Shown: piece by piece, positions 1 to 8,367 of the stretch
Layout of the letters: each line of letters begins with the position of its first letter
Position numbering within the stretch: the stretch's first letter is position 1
Source: Rhodospirillaceae bacterium
GTDB lineage: Bacteria; Pseudomonadota; Alphaproteobacteria; CACIAM-22H2
Assembly (NCBI GenBank): GCA_009694125.1
Contig: SHVT01000013.1
Location: 1 to 33,503 of the forward strand
Direction: 5' to 3'
DNA length: 33,503 nt
The notes under the pieces: model-generated
Seen by the model: the letters and a program-made list of their open reading frames with translations, nothing else
What the model was told of the DNA's origin: nothing
Databases searched by the model: none
Program-made: the position numbers and the translations under genes

Positions 1-234
1 AGAAAACCAGTATGCTCTGACATGGCGGGCGTCGCACTCCGTGAGTTCGCTGGAGGTCTTGCTTTGACAACAAAACATTACACGAAATCAACGGGTTACA
101 CTACGCCCGCCACCCTAAAATTACTCCGCTCGTGAATAATCCAGGCTAGATTAGTCGGATCGAGGAAGTAGGAACCTTCTCGGACTGCCGGTGATGCAAG
201 CATCGTCTCTGCCATCGACCGAGTGGTTGGGTTC

Positions 235-567
235 ATGACGGCGTATGAATATATTCTGAACCGCAAATTAAACAGTCGGGCCGACGTCACCAAGGCGGAG
301 GATTGGCTGCGCCGGAACATGCCGCGCGGGACCTGGGGACTTGAGTTCGTCGGCGTCGCCGATGAAGAAGACGCCAAATCGGGACGCCGGGTGTCCAAGA
401 TACTTATCCGTTTCAAATTCGGGCAGAAGGAGAACCTTCTGCGCTTCAAAACCGAGTATTTCGAGAAGCGGAAATACGACCCCAAAGAGCATGAAGACCC
501 GAAAGACGCGAAGGCAAACACTGAAGGGAAAAAGAAAGGAATTCTCGCCAAGATATTCGGCGGGTAG
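235..567 (+). CDS. Small hypothetical protein A, tandem paralogue
   Basis: I do not recognise a named family. The product is about 110 residues: an ordered N-terminal part containing a WLRRNMPRGTW segment, then a hydrophobic strand-like stretch (LEFVG) and a second one (ILIRFKFG), then a strongly charged Lys/Glu/Asp linker, and a hydrophobic tail GILAKIFGG. There is no signal peptide or membrane segment, so it is probably cytosolic. The ATG at 235 is preferred; an in-frame GTG at 223 has no clear ribosome binding site either. The downstream gene at 748-1078 is a paralogue with the same layout and tail, which supports this being real coding sequence. Confidence 0.65.
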   Translation: MTAYEYILNRKLNSRADVTKAEDWLRRNMPRGTWGLEFVGVADEEDAKSGRRVSKILIRFKFGQKENLLRFKTEYFEKRKYDPKEHEDPKDAKANTEGKKKGILAKIFGG

Positions 568-747
568 GCCGCCTGGGCCGCCCGCGAAGCGGGAAAGGCC
601 CGCTTGAGCAAGGCTTCCAAGCGGTCACATCGCACGGGATATCTAGCTTGAATGTCTGGGTTATTTGAGAGTAGGTATCGCCTGAAGGTTGAGTATCAGC
701 GGCAGGCCGCGACCATGTCGCCAATGTCGCGATAGCGAGGCAAATGG

Positions 748-1078
748 ATGCTGGTTTCGTTCAAATTCCAGATTTCCACACCAATTCATCGGCAAAAAGG
801 CTCGTGACGACGCTCAGGTGTGGTTGCGCGAGCACGTCAAGAAGGGCGCCTGGAAGATTCAATTCATCGGCATGGGAGAAGTCCGGGACGCCAAGGGCAC
901 GATCCACCCCGTCTACCATCAGAATTTCAAATTCGCCAATAAGGAGGACTGCGTCCTTTTCAAGGAAAAGGTCGTGGACGTGAAGGCGTTCGTTCTTGAA
1001 GATCCGCTCGAGCGCGAGAAAAAACGCGAACAGGAAGCTGCCCAGGGCGGCTTCCTGTCAAAGATATTCGGGAAATAG
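748..1078 (+). CDS. Small hypothetical protein B, paralogue of A, apparently frameshifted
   Basis: This resembles gene A: KARDDAQVWLREHVKKGAW aligns with the A segment around WLRRNMPRGTW, followed by IQFIG, NFKFANKED and the tail GGFLSKIFGK. The start is a problem. An ATG at 748 has a GAGG 7 bases upstream (737-740) and opens MLVSFKFQIS, but that frame stops at about 807. The conserved part lies in another frame that can only begin at a TTG at 689. Removing one A from the A-run at 794-798 joins the two and puts the conserved Trp at residue 25, against 24 in A. So either a base was gained in a homopolymer (mutation or sequencing error) or the TTG start is used. Function unknown. Confidence 0.55.
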
Positions 1079-1110
1079 CGCTTTTTTCTGTTGCGGGTCG
1101 GGCGCGTGAC

Positions 1111-1686
1111 TCAGCCCGGTTGCGAAGCTCGATGCGCGCGCAGGGCGCGATAACAATTGGCAGCGCTGCCGCTGCGCTGCGGGGAACGGGCCTTTTCCCC
1201 GCCATTGCGAACCTCGTAATGCGCGACCTGTAGGTCCCCGGATTTCACATACAGAAAGACGTCGAGGAAACAATCCGTCCCGGCGTAGCGCCATATCTCG
1301 GCGGGGCCATCGCGCTGAACGAAATCCGGCCGCCCGAGCCGATCGGACAGGACTCGTCCGGTCAGCCCGATCAATTCGCCGGGCTGCTCGGTGGCGGGCG
1401 GTAGCGGTGCCACCTTTTCCGCGATCGGCATTGGAGGCGCGCCGGATTCGGCGGCGTTCGATCCACCCATCGACGGAGAGGCCTCGGGGGACTGGGCCAT
1501 CCCCGAATCGGGCCGCGCCGATGACTGCGCCGGCGGGGCGTTGGCCAGCCGTGGCGGCGGCTTGGCGCTACAAGCGGAAGCGCCAAGCGCAAGCGATAGG
1601 GCGAAAATCAGCCCGCAGCGGCCAGAGTTTTGGCGAGGCGGCAACCTGCTTGTCACGATCGGCGGGTCAAGCCTGGGTTGTTTCAA
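1111..1686 (-). CDS. Putative outer-membrane lipoprotein, unknown function
   Basis: The 191-residue product has a hydrophobic N-terminal segment (about residues 25-38) ending in a lipobox-like ASAC, which places the lipidated Cys at residue 39. A Pro/Ala/Ser-rich linker (about 40-100) follows, then a conserved-looking C-terminal domain: a leucine-rich LIGLTGRVLSDRLGRPD segment, WRYAGTDCFLDVFLY and VAHYEVRN. Short lipoproteins with this C-terminal pattern are common in alphaproteobacteria and are annotated as hypothetical. The start overlaps the end of the bactofilin gene by 20 bases, so the two are probably translated from one mRNA. Role unknown; the coupling suggests an envelope function. 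Confidence 0.7.
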   Translation of the reverse strand: MKQPRLDPPIVTSRLPPRQNSGRCGLIFALSLALGASACSAKPPPRLANAPPAQSSARPDSGMAQSPEASPSMGGSNAAESGAPPMPIAEKVAPLPPATEQPGELIGLTGRVLSDRLGRPDFVQRDGPAEIWRYAGTDCFLDVFLYVKSGDLQVAHYEVRNGGEKARSPQRSGSAANCYRALRAHRASQPG

Positions 1687-2314
1687 CGGGCCGAAACAAC
1701 GGAGAATCCGAATTCGCGCCCAAGGCCGAGGATGGCGACGCCGTATCGGCGACAGGCTTCAGCGTCGGGCTTGGACGTGTAACCTGAAGATCGCCCGCCA
1801 ACTCGCCGCCAAGTTCGATTTCGATTTTCCCGTAGCGAACCGAACCGGTGATGCGACCGGTCGATCGAATGAACAATCTCTCGCGCACGATCAGCGAGCC
1901 TTCGAACCGCCCGCCGATCTCGGCGCCATCGACCTCCGCCGTGCCCTTGAAGAAACCGTTTTCGGTAATTTCGATGAAGCGGCTCTCCGAAAGGGTGGCT
2001 TCGACGCGCCCTTCGACAACAAGCCTGTCGCAGGACGTAATTTCGCCCGACAGGCAGATGTCGCGGCCGACGATCAGCTTCTTCGTTTCGGGTTCAGGCA
2101 CCTGTTGACCGGAGCGCCAGCCCGTTTGACTGGTCAACTCGACGAGTCGGCGCCCCGCCGGCTCCGCGCGCGCTGTCGGCGCGCTCACGGGTTTGGTCGC
2201 GGGCAGGGGCGCGGCGCGCGGCGCCGCCGGCTTCGCGGCAGCATCGTGCTCCGCAGTTTCGTCGGTCGGCTGCGTCGACGGTCCGTCCCGGCCATTGTTC
2301 TTACGGCGGAACAT
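1667..2314 (-). CDS. Bactofilin family cytoskeletal protein
   Basis: The 215-residue product has a low-complexity Ala/Pro-rich N-terminus (about 1-75) and a central bactofilin (DUF583) beta-helix domain (about 80-180). The domain opens LIVGRDICLSGEITSCDRL and shows the family's regular short strands ending in small residues (VVEGRVEA, FIEITENGFFKG, DGAEIGGRFEG, GKIEIELGGELAGDLQ). Bactofilins polymerise without nucleotide and scaffold cell-wall or stalk proteins at the inner membrane. The start at 2314 has a GGGAGAG-type ribosome binding site. It is followed by an overlapping lipoprotein gene and preceded by a promoter-like element at 2385-2412. Confidence 0.88.
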   Translation of the reverse strand: MFRRKNNGRDGPSTQPTDETAEHDAAAKPAAPRAAPLPATKPVSAPTARAEPAGRRLVELTSQTGWRSGQQVPEPETKKLIVGRDICLSGEITSCDRLVVEGRVEATLSESRFIEITENGFFKGTAEVDGAEIGGRFEGSLIVRERLFIRSTGRITGSVRYGKIEIELGGELAGDLQVTRPSPTLKPVADTASPSSALGANSDSPLFRPVETTQA

Positions 2315-2384
2315 GCAAGTCTCTCCCTAGCTGGTTGTCCCGTCGTCACGGCGCCGGCCAGGGACCGCCGCGCGACGTGGCCAC

Positions 2385-2412
2385 ACTATACAGCGGCGCG
2401 GCGGGCCCGCAA
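2385..2412 (-). promoter_or_regulatory. Sigma70-like promoter for the bactofilin operon
   Basis: Read on the minus strand, TTGCGG (2412-2407), a 16-base spacer and TATAGT (2390-2385) form a good -35/-10 pair. The predicted transcript start near 2378 leaves a leader of about 64 bases before the bactofilin ATG. Confidence 0.5.
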
Positions 2413-2441
2413 CCCCTGCGGAACGACCGTCTAACCGCAAC

Positions 2442-2469
2442 TTGTACGCAGCGCGCGGGTGACTATACT
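2442..2469 (+). promoter_or_regulatory. Sigma70-like promoter for the PfkB-family kinase
   Basis: TTGTAC (2442-2447), a 16-base spacer and TATACT (2464-2469) form a good -35/-10 pair, about 50 bases ahead of the ATG at 2520. It diverges from the bactofilin promoter; the two -35 boxes are about 30 bases apart. Confidence 0.55.
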
Positions 2470-2519
2470 GCGCCGCCTGTTAATGCCCCTCAAAGCCGTT
2501 CAGCCAGAGTTGTCCGCCG

Positions 2520-3554
2520 ATGACGGAAAATTCCTACGACGTGGTCGGAATCGGCAATGCCATCGTCGATGTGCTCGCCCATGCTGACGATTCTTACCTG
2601 AGCCGGCATAACATGGCCAAAGGGGCGATGACGCTGATCGAGGCGCCGGTCGCCGAGGCCATGTATGCCTCCATGGGGCCGGCAATCGAGTGTTCCGGAG
2701 GGTCCGTCGCCAACAGCATGGCCGGCATCGCCTCGTTGGGAGGCCGTGCCGCCTATATCGGCAAGGTTTCCGACGATCAGCTGGGAAGTGTCTTTGCGCA
2801 TGATATCCGAGCCGCGGGCGTCACCTTTGCCGCCTCGCCCACTGTTGGCGGACCGCCGACGGCGCGCTGCCTGGTATTGGTAACGCCGGACGGGCAGCGG
2901 ACGATGCATACCTATCTTGGCGCCGCCACCCAGATCGGGCCGGAAGATATTGACGCCCCGCTGATCCGGCGTTCGAAGATCGTTTATATGGAAGGGTATC
3001 TGTGGGATCCGCCGCGGGCCAAGGAGGCCATTCGACGCGCGGCGGCGCTCGCCCGCGAAGCCAAGCGCCTGGTTGCCTTCACGTTGTCCGATCCTTTTTG
3101 CGTCGACCGTCACCGCGCCGAGTTCAAGACTTTGGCTGAGAAATACGTGGACGTTCTGTTCGCCAACGAAGCCGAGATCATTTCGCTCTACCAGGCACCG
3201 GATTTCGCGGCCGCGGTCGAGCAGGCCCGCCGCCGGCCTGGGCTGTCGGTGCTAACGCGCAGCGAAAAGGGTTCGCTTGTCGTCGCCGGTAGCTCGACTC
3301 ACGAAATAGCGGCTGAAAAAGTCGGACGGGTCGTGGATTCCACCGGCGCCGGCGACCTTTACGCGGCGGGTTTCCTCTATGGCCTGACCCAAGGCTACGA
3401 CCTGCCGGTCTGCGGCCGCATCGGCTCGATTGCCGCGGCCGAGGCGATTTCCCACCTGGGAGCGCGCCCCGAGGCGCCGCTCGCAACCCTCATCGAACGC
3501 AAGCTCGGCCGTCTCGCCCCGGGCACGAACGCGAACAAGGCGGTCCGCAACTGA
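2520..3554 (+). CDS. PfkB-family kinase, probable adenosine kinase
   Basis: This 344-residue protein is a ribokinase/PfkB-fold sugar or nucleoside kinase. The N-terminal signature is VVGIGNAIVDVLA (8-20). A substrate-site Gly-rich segment GGSVANSMAGIASLG lies at 60-74. The anion-hole and catalytic motif DSTGAGD lies at 273-279, with Asp279 the expected catalytic base. The VGIGNAIVDVLA opening and length fit the adenosine-kinase-like branch typical of alphaproteobacteria, which phosphorylates adenosine to AMP with ATP in the cytosol. Ribokinase-type specificity cannot be excluded from sequence alone. It follows its own promoter and lies 71 bases ahead of typA. Confidence 0.85.
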   Translation: MTENSYDVVGIGNAIVDVLAHADDSYLSRHNMAKGAMTLIEAPVAEAMYASMGPAIECSGGSVANSMAGIASLGGRAAYIGKVSDDQLGSVFAHDIRAAGVTFAASPTVGGPPTARCLVLVTPDGQRTMHTYLGAATQIGPEDIDAPLIRRSKIVYMEGYLWDPPRAKEAIRRAAALAREAKRLVAFTLSDPFCVDRHRAEFKTLAEKYVDVLFANEAEIISLYQAPDFAAAVEQARRRPGLSVLTRSEKGSLVVAGSSTHEIAAEKVGRVVDSTGAGDLYAAGFLYGLTQGYDLPVCGRIGSIAAAEAISHLGARPEAPLATLIERKLGRLAPGTNANKAVRN

Positions 3555-3625
3555 TCCTGCCGCGCCCTCGGGACAAGGCTCGTCCCCTGGCATTTGGCCC
3601 AACCCCTCACCACATGAAGTGCAGA

Positions 3626-5449
3626 ATGTCGATCCGCAACCTCGCGATCATTGCCCATGTCGATCATGGCAAAACGACCCTAATTGACGCCGTTCTGCGC
3701 CAAACTGGAGCCGTGCGCGCCAATCAGAACGTGGCTGAATGCGCCATGGATTCCAACGAACTCGAACGGGAACGCGGGATCACCATCCTCGCCAAATGCA
3801 CCTCGGTGAGTTGGAAGGGCGAACGGCTCAACATCGTCGACACCCCCGGACATGCCGATTTCGGCGGCGAGGTCGAGCGGATCCTGGGCATGGTCGACGG
3901 CGCCGTCGTTTTGGTGGATGCCGCAGAAGGCCCCCTGCCGCAGACCAAGTTCGTGACCGCCAAGGCATTGGCCAAAGGTTTGCGGCCGATCGTCATCATC
4001 AACAAGATGGACCGTCCGGACGCCCGCCCGGAAATCGTTCACAGCGAGGTCTTCGATCTCTTCGCCGCCTTGGGCGCCAGCGAGGAGCAGCTTGATTTCC
4101 CGACCTTGTTCGCGTCCGGGCGACAGGGCTGGGCCACGACCGAGATGGACGGCCAGCGCAACGACCTCAGCCCGCTTTTCGACCTGATCCTCGCGCATGT
4201 GCCGGCCGCGCGGGCCGATGCCGAGGCGCCGTTTGCCATGTTGGCCGCGATCCTGGAATACGACCCCTATCTCGGTCGCGTTCTGACCGGACGGGTTCAC
4301 GCCGGCGTCGCCCGCGTCAACATGTCGATCAAGGCATTGAACCGCGACGGCGTGTTGGTCGAACAATCGCGCGCCACCAAGCTGCTCGCCTATCGCGGCC
4401 TCGAGCGCACGCCGGTCGAGTGCGCCGAGGCCGGCGACATCATCGCGATCGCCGGATTGGAATACGCGTCCGTCCCCGACACCATCTGCATGCCCGACGT
4501 CATGGCGCCAATACCGGCCACGCCCATCGATCCGCCGACCATGGCGATCACGTTTTCCGTCAACGATTCACCACTCGCCGGCCTCGACGGCGACAAGGTC
4601 ACCTCGCGCATCATCGGTGAACGCCTGAAGCGGGAATCCGCCGGCAACGTCGCCATCCGCGTCACCGAGGCAGAATCCCTCGATTCCTTCGAGGTCGCGG
4701 GGCGCGGCGAACTTCAGCTCGGTATCCTCATCGAGACGATGCGGCGCGAAGGTTATGAAATGTCGATTAGCCGGCCGCGGGTTCTGTACCGCAACGATCC
4801 GGTCACCGGACAGCGCCTTGAGCCGATCGAGGAAGTCCAGGTCGACGTCGATGAGCCCTATGCGGGCGTGGTCATGGAAAGGCTCGGCCAAAGACGCGGG
4901 GAGTTGAGGGATTTGCGACCTTCCGGCGGCGGCAAGGTTCGCCTGACCTTCCTGATCCCTTCGCGCGGGCTGATTGGCTATCACGGGGACTTTCTGACCG
5001 ATACCCGTGGCACCGGCATGATGCATCGGTTGTTCCATGGCTTTGCCGCTTACCGCAGCGCCATCGAAGCCCGGCGCACCGGGGTTCTCATCTCGACCGG
5101 CGACGGCACCGCGATCACCTACGCGCTTTGGAATCTTGAGGAGCGTGGCGTTCTCTTCATCAGCGGCGGGGTCCAGGTCTATCAAGGCATGATCATCGGC
5201 GAGAACAGCCGCGGCAGCGATCTCGAGGTCAATCCGCTCAAGGGCAAACAACTCACCAATTTTCGGGCCGCCGGCAAAGACGAGGCCGTGCGCCTGACGC
5301 CGCCCCGGCAGATGACGCTGGAACAGGCGATGGCCTATATCGCCGATGACGAGTTGGTCGAAGTGACGCCGAAATCGATCCGGCTGCGCAAACGCCTCCT
5401 CGACCCCCACGCCCGCAAGCGGGCGAGCCGCGCGCAAGAAGCTGTCTGA
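3626..5449 (+). CDS. typA: Ribosome-associated translational GTPase TypA/BipA
   Basis: A translational GTPase of 607 residues, the usual length for TypA/BipA. The P-loop AHVDHGKTT lies near residues 10-18, the G2 Thr region is RERGITI, G3 is [11 protein letters not shown] and G4 is INKMD. The C-terminal half has the EF-G-like domains III and V and the TypA-specific segment around [10 protein letters not shown]. It binds the 70S ribosome and supports 50S assembly and growth under stress or cold. I chose ATG 3626 ([11 protein letters not shown]) because family members start there. An in-frame ATG at 3614 adds four residues; neither has a clear ribosome binding site. Confidence 0.95.
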   Translation: MSIRNLAIIAHVDHGKTTLIDAVLRQTGAVRANQNVAECAMDSNELERERGITILAKCTSVSWKGERLNIVDTPGHADFGGEVERILGMVDGAVVLVDAAEGPLPQTKFVTAKALAKGLRPIVIINKMDRPDARPEIVHSEVFDLFAALGASEEQLDFPTLFASGRQGWATTEMDGQRNDLSPLFDLILAHVPAARADAEAPFAMLAAILEYDPYLGRVLTGRVHAGVARVNMSIKALNRDGVLVEQSRATKLLAYRGLERTPVECAEAGDIIAIAGLEYASVPDTICMPDVMAPIPATPIDPPTMAITFSVNDSPLAGLDGDKVTSRIIGERLKRESAGNVAIRVTEAESLDSFEVAGRGELQLGILIETMRREGYEMSISRPRVLYRNDPVTGQRLEPIEEVQVDVDEPYAGVVMERLGQRRGELRDLRPSGGGKVRLTFLIPSRGLIGYHGDFLTDTRGTGMMHRLFHGFAAYRSAIEARRTGVLISTGDGTAITYALWNLEERGVLFISGGVQVYQGMIIGENSRGSDLEVNPLKGKQLTNFRAAGKDEAVRLTPPRQMTLEQAMAYIADDELVEVTPKSIRLRKRLLDPHARKRASRAQEAV

Positions 5450-5476
5450 ACGGCGGCGCTTTTCGCAACAAAGCAC

Positions 5477-5505
5477 TTCAACCGCGGAGTCTTTGGGGCT
5501 AGAAT
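5477..5505 (+). promoter_or_regulatory. Possible sigma70-like promoter upstream of the ampG-like gene
   Basis: TTCAAC (5477-5482), a 17-base spacer and TAGAAT (5500-5505) lie about 40 bases ahead of the ATG at 5544. The -10 box is good and the -35 box is moderate. Confidence 0.4.
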
Positions 5506-5543
5506 CGCACCGATTCGCCATCTGGTGCGGTCAGGAGTACCCC

Positions 5544-6905
5544 ATGAAAAATTGGCTTTCCGCCTTGGCGGTGAATTTCGAACGTCGCGTCGTCGTTGTC
5601 TTTTTTCTAGGGTTTTCTAGCGGCCTACCCTTCCTCTTAGTCTTTTCCACGCTCTCGACATGGCTTGCCAGGGAGGGCGTATCAAAGACCATGATCGGCC
5701 TGTTCGCGTTGGTCGGTTCGGCCTACGCCTTGAAGATCTTTTGGTCGCCGCTGGTCGACCGGTTGCCGTTCCCGCCATTCACGAATTTGCTTGGGAGGCG
5801 CCGCGGCTGGCTGATCTTCTCCCAGCTCGCCTTGATCGTGACGATGATTGGGCTGGGCAGCACCGAGCCCAAGACCGAGCTATGGTGGACAGCGATGTGG
5901 GCGGTTGGCCTGGCCTTCGCCTCGGCCACGCAGGACATTGTGATCGATGCCTATCGCATCGACCTTCTTGAGGAACGGCAGCTTGGCGCCGGCGCATCCA
6001 ACGTGGTGCTCGGCTACCGCGTGGGCCTGTTGGCCGCCGGCGCGGGCGCGCTGACGATCGCGGAGTTATACGGTTGGTTCTGGGCCTACGCGGCGATGGC
6101 CGCCCTGATGGGCGTCGGCATCGTCACCGTTTTATTGACCCCTGAGCCGGAGGTTCGCCTGACGCCCGAGGCGGCTGCCCGCGAGGCCCAACTGACGAAA
6201 TTCCGGGAGCGCTTCATCAATCTATCCGGCCGCCTGCAGACAGTCGCGGCCTGGGTACAAAGTGCGGTCATCAATCCCTTCGCCGAGTTCATGTTGCGGC
6301 CGGGGTGGATCGGGATCCTGCTGTTTGCCGGGTTGTACAAATATGCCGATGGCTTGCTCGGCGTGATGGCCAATCCCTTCTATGTCGAGATGGGCTTCAC
6401 CAATGTCGAGATCGCGGCGATCAGCAAGGGCTGGGGTTTGGCGATGACGCTGATCGGCGGTGTGATCGGCGGCGTCATGGTCGCGCGCTTCGGCATGCTG
6501 CCGGCGTTGCTGATCTGCGGCGTCGCCCAGGCCCTTTCAAACCTGACCTATGTCGCCCAGGCCCTCGCCGGCCATGACGTCGTGGTCCTGACGGCGGTCA
6601 TAGCCATCGAAAACCTGACCGGCGGCATGGCGACCGCGGCCTTCGTCGCCTATCTGTCCAGCCTGTGCAACATCTCCTACACCGCCACCCAATATGCCTT
6701 GCTGACGTCGCTGATGGCCTTCACTCGGCCTTTCCTGTCCTTCGGCGCGGGCGGGATGGCTGAATATCTGGGCTGGGTGGAGTTCTTCCTTGTCTCCACC
6801 CTCGCGGGGTTGCCGGGTCTGCTTGTCCTCTTGTGGATGATGCGTCGCTTCCCTGCGGCCACGCCGACGATGGCGGGACGATCAGCGCGCGCCGGGAACG
6901 ACTAG
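5544..6905 (+). CDS. ampG: AmpG-family muropeptide MFS permease
   Basis: A polytopic inner-membrane protein of 453 residues with about 12-14 hydrophobic segments. Family features include the N-terminal FFLGFSSGLPFLLVFSTLSTWL and the cytoplasmic loop KIFWSPLVDRL followed by LGRRRGW, typical of AmpG transporters. AmpG carries anhydro-muropeptides from periplasm to cytosol for cell-wall recycling and, where AmpC is inducible, beta-lactamase signalling. The ATG at 5544 has an AGGAG at 5533-5537. No ampC or other recycling gene is nearby, so the substrate is inferred from family only. A perfect hairpin (6925-6950) separates it from ald. Confidence 0.88.
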   Translation: MKNWLSALAVNFERRVVVVFFLGFSSGLPFLLVFSTLSTWLAREGVSKTMIGLFALVGSAYALKIFWSPLVDRLPFPPFTNLLGRRRGWLIFSQLALIVTMIGLGSTEPKTELWWTAMWAVGLAFASATQDIVIDAYRIDLLEERQLGAGASNVVLGYRVGLLAAGAGALTIAELYGWFWAYAAMAALMGVGIVTVLLTPEPEVRLTPEAAAREAQLTKFRERFINLSGRLQTVAAWVQSAVINPFAEFMLRPGWIGILLFAGLYKYADGLLGVMANPFYVEMGFTNVEIAAISKGWGLAMTLIGGVIGGVMVARFGMLPALLICGVAQALSNLTYVAQALAGHDVVVLTAVIAIENLTGGMATAAFVAYLSSLCNISYTATQYALLTSLMAFTRPFLSFGAGGMAEYLGWVEFFLVSTLAGLPGLLVLLWMMRRFPAATPTMAGRSARAGND

Positions 6906-6924
6906 CGCAGTCGCGTGGCGAAAA

Positions 6925-6950
6925 GCGTGCCTCCCCGAAGGGAGGCACGC
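6925..6950. terminator. Hairpin terminator between ampG and ald
   Basis: A perfect 11-bp stem (6925-6935 with 6940-6950) closes a CGAA tetraloop. It is flanked by AAAA on the left and TTGGTTT on the right, so it could act on either strand; the T-tract is interrupted. Confidence 0.65.
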
Positions 6951-6970
6951 TTGGTTTAGAGGCGCAGCCC

Positions 6971-8089
6971 ATGCTCATCGGCGTACCCAAAGAAGTGAAG
7001 ACTGCGGAATACCGCGTGGGACTCGTTCCCGCCAGCGTGCGCGAGCTTGTCCTGCATGGGCATGAGGTTATCGTCCAGAGCACGGCGGGCGACGGCATCG
7101 GTTGCCCGGATTCGGCGTATCGCGCCGCCGGTGCCGAAATTGCCCGCGACGCACAGGATGTGTTCGCGCGCGCGGCGATGATCGTCAAGGTCAAGGAATT
7201 GCAGCCCAACGAACGCCCGTTATTGCGCTCGGGACAAATTCTCTTCACCTATCTTCACCTTGCGCCCGATCCGAATCAGACCGCGGCGCTGATGCGATCA
7301 GGTGCGATCGCCATCGCCTATGAGACGGTGACCGATCCGGCCGGAGGATTGCCGCTGCTCGCCCCGATGAGTGAGGTCGCCGGCCGCATGTCGATCCAGG
7401 TTGGCGCCCACTGCCTCGAGAAACGCCAAGGCGGCTCCGGGATGTTGCTGGGCGGCGTGCCCGGCGTGCCGGCCGCAAAGGTCGTGATCCTCGGCGGCGG
7501 CGTTGTCGGCACCAACGCCGCGCGCATGGCGATGGGTCTGGAGGCAAAGGTCACCGTCATCGATAAATCCCTGCGCCGGCTCTACGACCTCGATCTCCAA
7601 TTCGGCGCCAAGCTGTCCACGATCTTCGCGACCGCCGATGCCATCGAAACCCAAATCGCCGACGCCGATCTGGTCATCGGCGCGGCGCTGGTGGCGGGAG
7701 CGGCGGCGCCAAGGCTGGTGACGCGCGAGATGGTAAAACGGATGCGTAACGGCTCGGTCATGGTCGATGTGTCGATCGACCAGGGCGGTTGTTTCGAGAC
7801 CAGCCGGTCGACGACTCACGCCGATCCCACCTTCGTCGAGGAAGGCGTGGTTCACTACTGCGTGACCAACATGCCCGGTGCGGTCGCCCGCACCTCGGCC
7901 TTCGCGCTGAACAACGCGACGCTGCCGTTCACGATTGCCCTTGCCGACAAAGGCTGGAAAAAGGCTCTGGAGGACGATGGCCATTTGCGCAATGGCCTCA
8001 ATGTCGCCGAGGGCCGCGTGGTCCATGCCGCGGTGGCATTGGCTCTGGGTCTGGAGGCACTGCCGGTCGAGCGCATCCTTGCTTCGTGA
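6971..8089 (+). CDS. ald: Alanine dehydrogenase
   Basis: A 372-residue NAD-dependent enzyme for reversible oxidative deamination of L-alanine to pyruvate and ammonium; the length matches the family. The N-terminal signature MLIGVPKEVKTAEYRVGL, the pyruvate-site stretch AMIVKVKELQPNE and the segment LHLAPDPNQT with its conserved His are all present. The Rossmann nucleotide site is VVILGGGVVGTNAA (about 175-188), and the late NMPGAVARTSAFALNNATLP is typical. The start has a GAGG at 6959-6962. It lies just after the terminator at 6925-6950, so it probably has its own promoter, and may serve alanine catabolism or ammonium assimilation. Confidence 0.95.
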   Translation: MLIGVPKEVKTAEYRVGLVPASVRELVLHGHEVIVQSTAGDGIGCPDSAYRAAGAEIARDAQDVFARAAMIVKVKELQPNERPLLRSGQILFTYLHLAPDPNQTAALMRSGAIAIAYETVTDPAGGLPLLAPMSEVAGRMSIQVGAHCLEKRQGGSGMLLGGVPGVPAAKVVILGGGVVGTNAARMAMGLEAKVTVIDKSLRRLYDLDLQFGAKLSTIFATADAIETQIADADLVIGAALVAGAAAPRLVTREMVKRMRNGSVMVDVSIDQGGCFETSRSTTHADPTFVEEGVVHYCVTNMPGAVARTSAFALNNATLPFTIALADKGWKKALEDDGHLRNGLNVAEGRVVHAAVALALGLEALPVERILAS

Positions 8090-8127
8090 TTTCCGCCGGA
8101 AGCGTGGGCCAGCCCCATACAATAGAA

Positions 8128-8161
8128 AGGCGCCCGGTCGCGGGGGGCAGACCGGGCGCCT
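8128..8161 (-). terminator. Minus-strand factor-independent terminator
   Basis: A perfect 12-bp GC-rich stem (8128-8139 with 8150-8161) with a 10-base loop is followed on the minus strand by TTTCTATT. On the plus strand the same stem could still slow transcription leaving ald, but it lacks a T-tract there. Confidence 0.65.
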
Positions 8162-8250
8162 GAAGCTCCGTGAGGAGCCCGAGAGCGGCAGGGGAACCGC
8201 TCTCAAACGGAGGGATCCCGGGCGGGACCTCCGCCTCTGTTCCGGGATAT
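8128..8250 (-). ncRNA. Candidate structured small RNA or long structured 3' UTR of lolA
   Basis: The 278-base gap between ald and lolA holds consecutive hairpins. Read on the minus strand: arms 8248-8242/8221-8215 (7 bp, with an internal 5-bp GGCGG/CCGCC option); 8204-8197/8188-8181 (8 bp, loop rich in C); 8178-8174/8169-8165 (5 bp); and 8161-8150/8139-8128 (12 bp perfect), followed by TTTCTATT. The last is a normal factor-independent terminator for minus-strand transcription only. A weak TTGTTT-17-CATATC element lies just upstream on this strand. Another 8-bp hairpin (8293-8300/8306-8313) sits nearer lolA. It could be a separate sRNA or the processed 3' end of the ftsK-lolA transcript. No Rfam family recognised. 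Confidence 0.4.
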
Positions 8251-8367
8251 GGGAAGGCCCAAACAACAAAACAAGATGATCGCATCGGGTCAGCCATGCG
8301 ATTCACGCATGGCCGACTGGCGTCCATCGCCAAGGACCGCGGGCGCTCCGGCCGCAGGTGTCGCGTG

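Noticed and set aside
64-103. TTGACA near the left edge as a promoter for the first small gene
   Set aside because: A perfect -35 box but no -10 box at 15-19 bases, so it was not called.
1391-2434. Long plus-strand open frame of 347 codons opposite the lipoprotein and bactofilin
   Set aside because: It is antisense to two recognisable genes, is Arg/Ala-rich as expected for a GC-rich shadow frame, and matches no family.
4568-5521. Minus-strand frame of 317 codons opposite typA
   Set aside because: It is antisense to an unmistakable TypA and shows no domain of its own.
7298-8269. Minus-strand frame of 323 codons opposite ald
   Set aside because: Composition is that of a shadow frame of ald, and it runs through the terminator hairpin.
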